Assembly (NCBI GenBank): GCA_001769005.1
Contig: MENE01000195.1
Span: 1 to 14,659, forward strand
DNA from: Bacteroidetes bacterium GWA2_31_9b
GTDB taxonomy: Bacteria; Bacteroidota; Bacteroidia; Bacteroidales; UBA12077
Length of the DNA stretch: 14,659 bases
Direction of reading: 5' to 3'
The notes beneath the pieces were generated by a model. That model ran no database searches and was not told the origin of the DNA. It was given only the letters and a program-made list of their open reading frames with translations. The stretch's first letter is position 1. Every line of letters begins with the position of its first letter. The translations under genes and the position numbers were made by a program. Positions 13,526-14,659 of this stretch are shown here, piece by piece.

Positions 13526-13627
13526 AACTCAGCATCAAAAAAAATGTTGGGTTCAATGGATTTTTTGACATTTATTATTTACATTTAATTTTTTAAATGC
13601 TTACAGAAACCTATGCAGAAGCAAGTT
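13526..13627 (+). repeat. Decayed attC-like repeat R8
   Basis: Recognisable pieces are AAC, AGCATCAAAA, ATGTTGGGTTCAATGG and TTTTTTGACATTTATTATTT, close to the left half and centre of R1 and R5. The right half is mostly gone: no CGCTGGGC and no CCCGCAC, only CTATGCAGAAGCAAGTT at the end. The inner GC stem is lost (TGTTGG instead of TGCGGG). The copy is 102 bp and unlikely to work as a recombination site. It shows that the repeat family once reached the right side of the polysaccharide genes. Confidence 0.6.
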
Positions 13628-13681
13628 TATTACACGGAACAATTTATAAATTAAAAACAGTACACAAACAAAAATCAATAT

Positions 13682-14128
13682 ATGAAACAGGCACTTTTTG
13701 TATTCTTTTTATTCTTAACCATTTCGGGTTTTGCTCAGAGTAAACTCACACCAAAGCAAATTGAAAAAAGAAATTACCAGGAGGTTATTGGACACAGATC
13801 AAATCCTAAATCTGCAAATGATACAATAATACCCGATACGTACGCAATGTACCCTAATGGAGTTAAAGGCCTTCACGAACATGTTGCCAATTATTTGAAA
13901 TATCCACCTAAAGCATTAGAAAATGGAATTCAGGGAAGAGTTATCTTAAAGTTTATAATCGAAAAAGACGGATCGTTAACAAATATTGAAGTTTTTCAAA
14001 GTGTCGACCCAATTTTAGACGCAGAAGCAATACGGGTATTAAAAACACTTAAACAATGGGTTCCGGGTTATGTAAAAGGTTCACCCATACGAATTGAATA
14101 CGATTTTCCGTTTAATTTTAAACTCTAA
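13682..14128 (+). CDS. Secreted TonB C-terminal-domain protein
   Basis: This 148-residue protein has a cleavable signal peptide (about 1-19, ending GFAQ) and a TonB_C domain at about 60-148: YPPKALENGIQGRVILKF, then EKDGSLTNIEVFQS, DAEAIRVLKTLKQWVPG and a closing strand. These match the Bacteroidota energy-transducer family. Unlike true TonB it has no N-terminal membrane anchor and no Pro-rich linker, so it is probably periplasmic and not itself an energy transducer. It stands alone; the decayed repeat R8 ends about 55 bp upstream. The ATG at 13682 is the natural start of the signal peptide. Confidence 0.84.
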   Translation: MKQALFVFFLFLTISGFAQSKLTPKQIEKRNYQEVIGHRSNPKSANDTIIPDTYAMYPNGVKGLHEHVANYLKYPPKALENGIQGRVILKFIIEKDGSLTNIEVFQSVDPILDAEAIRVLKTLKQWVPGYVKGSPIRIEYDFPFNFKL

Positions 14129-14272
14129 ATTTTAACTGCAAATAGTTTAAAAACTTCCCAACTGGCGCTCGTTTCTAAAAACGTGTTAGCTTTTTCCTGA
14201 GTTGTGATAATTAGTGCGATTATAAAGTAAATTCAGCGTTGTTGAATTCATTGAGTATTGCCCTATAACCTA

Positions 14273-14628
14273 ATTACTTTTTGGCTTGACCCAAAAAGTA
14301 ATCAAAAAGGTCAAGGCAAAGCAATGTTTCTGCCCACCCTGATGCACCTACATCATTTTAGCCCGAAGCAGGACAAGCCTCTTCTGGCAAATGCTAATAG
14401 GTGCATCATTCCCACCACAGCTGGCTCGCCGTTTTGCCTGGCCAATCCGCATACAGGAAATTTTCGTCGATTTCATGATGAGCAGGGTGTGCGGAGGGTT
14501 ATCTAGGAGCACTGCAAAGCCATTGTGCTCCGCAGGCGATCCCTGCAAATCGTAGAAATCAGAAAATTGAATGGTGCAGTGACTTTTCTTTGGTTACCTT
14601 TCTTTGGGTGGGAGCCAAAGAAAGGTAA
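14273..14628. repeat. Structured noncoding element bounded by two perfect hairpins
   Basis: The left end is ATTACTTTTTGG (14273-14284), loop CTTGAC, then its exact complement (14291-14302), a 12-bp stem. The right end is TTACCTTTCTTTGG (14594-14607), loop GTGGGAG, then its exact complement (14615-14628), a 14-bp stem. Inside are GATGCACCTA (14341-14350) with TAGGTGCATC (14398-14407), and GGAGCAC (14506-14512) with GTGCTCC (14525-14531). The interior is more GC-rich than the flanks and has no convincing coding frame. It resembles interspersed Bacteroidota repeats that I recall but cannot verify here. Confidence 0.6.
14285..14593. other. Interior of the hairpin-bounded element, no gene supported
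   Basis: This stretch of about 300 bp between the two terminal hairpins contains two further inverted repeats but no protein I can support. The longest frames in either direction are short, of low plausibility, and run through the stem sequences. Composition is shifted toward G and C relative to the flanking sequence. Confidence 0.45.
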
Positions 14629-14659
14629 AACTACAAAACATTCAATCTCTCATCGTTCT

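Noticed and set aside
14258..14506. Short plus-strand frame in the hairpin-bounded element
   Set aside because: It starts at a hairpin, has no recognisable domain and its composition follows the repeat structure; the minus-strand frame over the same bases is no better.

Overview
This AT-rich window very probably comes from a member of the Bacteroidota. The evidence is a textbook Bacteroidota promoter (TTTG, 19 bases, TAnnTTTG) at 1921-1951, few Shine-Dalgarno sequences, and the families present (DUF6364/PIN, DUF4386, NIPSNAP, DUF3795, TonB_C, Wzz/Wzy-type surface polysaccharide genes). I see no tRNA, rRNA, CRISPR array or recombinase gene.

Region 1 (1-7160) is an integron-like cassette array. 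Seven fold-back repeats of about 122-150 bp (R1-R7; AAC-to-GTT cores at 26-150, 1112-1235, 1763-1884, 2646-2770, 3583-3707, 4380-4529, 7018-7159) separate short units whose genes all lie on the + strand. The repeats share a core: a TGCGGG/CCCGCA stem around an AT-rich centre. Their outer arms vary in a mostly complementary way. The first bases after one repeat (GTTxxxxxx) reappear as the reverse complement just before the next repeat (xxxxxxAAC), perfectly over 9 bp for cassettes 1-4. That is the logic of integron attC sites, where a cassette owns both TTRRRY and RYYYAAC ends, but the sequence is not a classical attC. Cargo by cassette: (1) a PD-(D/E)XK-like nuclease plus a GIY-YIG nuclease; (2) a lipoprotein; (3) a DUF6364/PIN toxin-antitoxin pair with its own promoter; (4) a GNAT-like protein plus a 55-residue partner; (5) a SnoaL/DUF4440-like protein whose lipoprotein leader is broken by a one-base indel; (6) a long composite unit with DUF4386, a NIPSNAP gene broken by one stop codon, and a tightly packed trio (small membrane protein, zinc-ribbon protein, DUF3795 protein). 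R7 is degenerate and is followed by a lipoprotein alpha/beta hydrolase (7300-8175).

Region 2 (8176-13401) is a surface-polysaccharide segment. A nucleotidyltransferase-like gene and an NAD-dependent epimerase gene run on + and converge, overlapping at their ends, on a compact minus-strand operon of Wzz, then O-antigen ligase/polymerase, then a SAM methyltransferase.

Region 3 (13402-14659) holds a decayed repeat copy (R8, 13526-13627), a secreted TonB C-terminal-domain protein, and a noncoding, more GC-rich element of about 356 bp bounded by two perfect hairpins (14273-14302 and 14594-14628).

The likeliest candidate for an undescribed system is the cassette array and its attC-like repeats, with the two-nuclease cassette and the GNAT-like/small-protein cassette as possible defence or toxin-antitoxin cargo. 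No integrase is visible here, so mobility is inferred from repeat and border structure.
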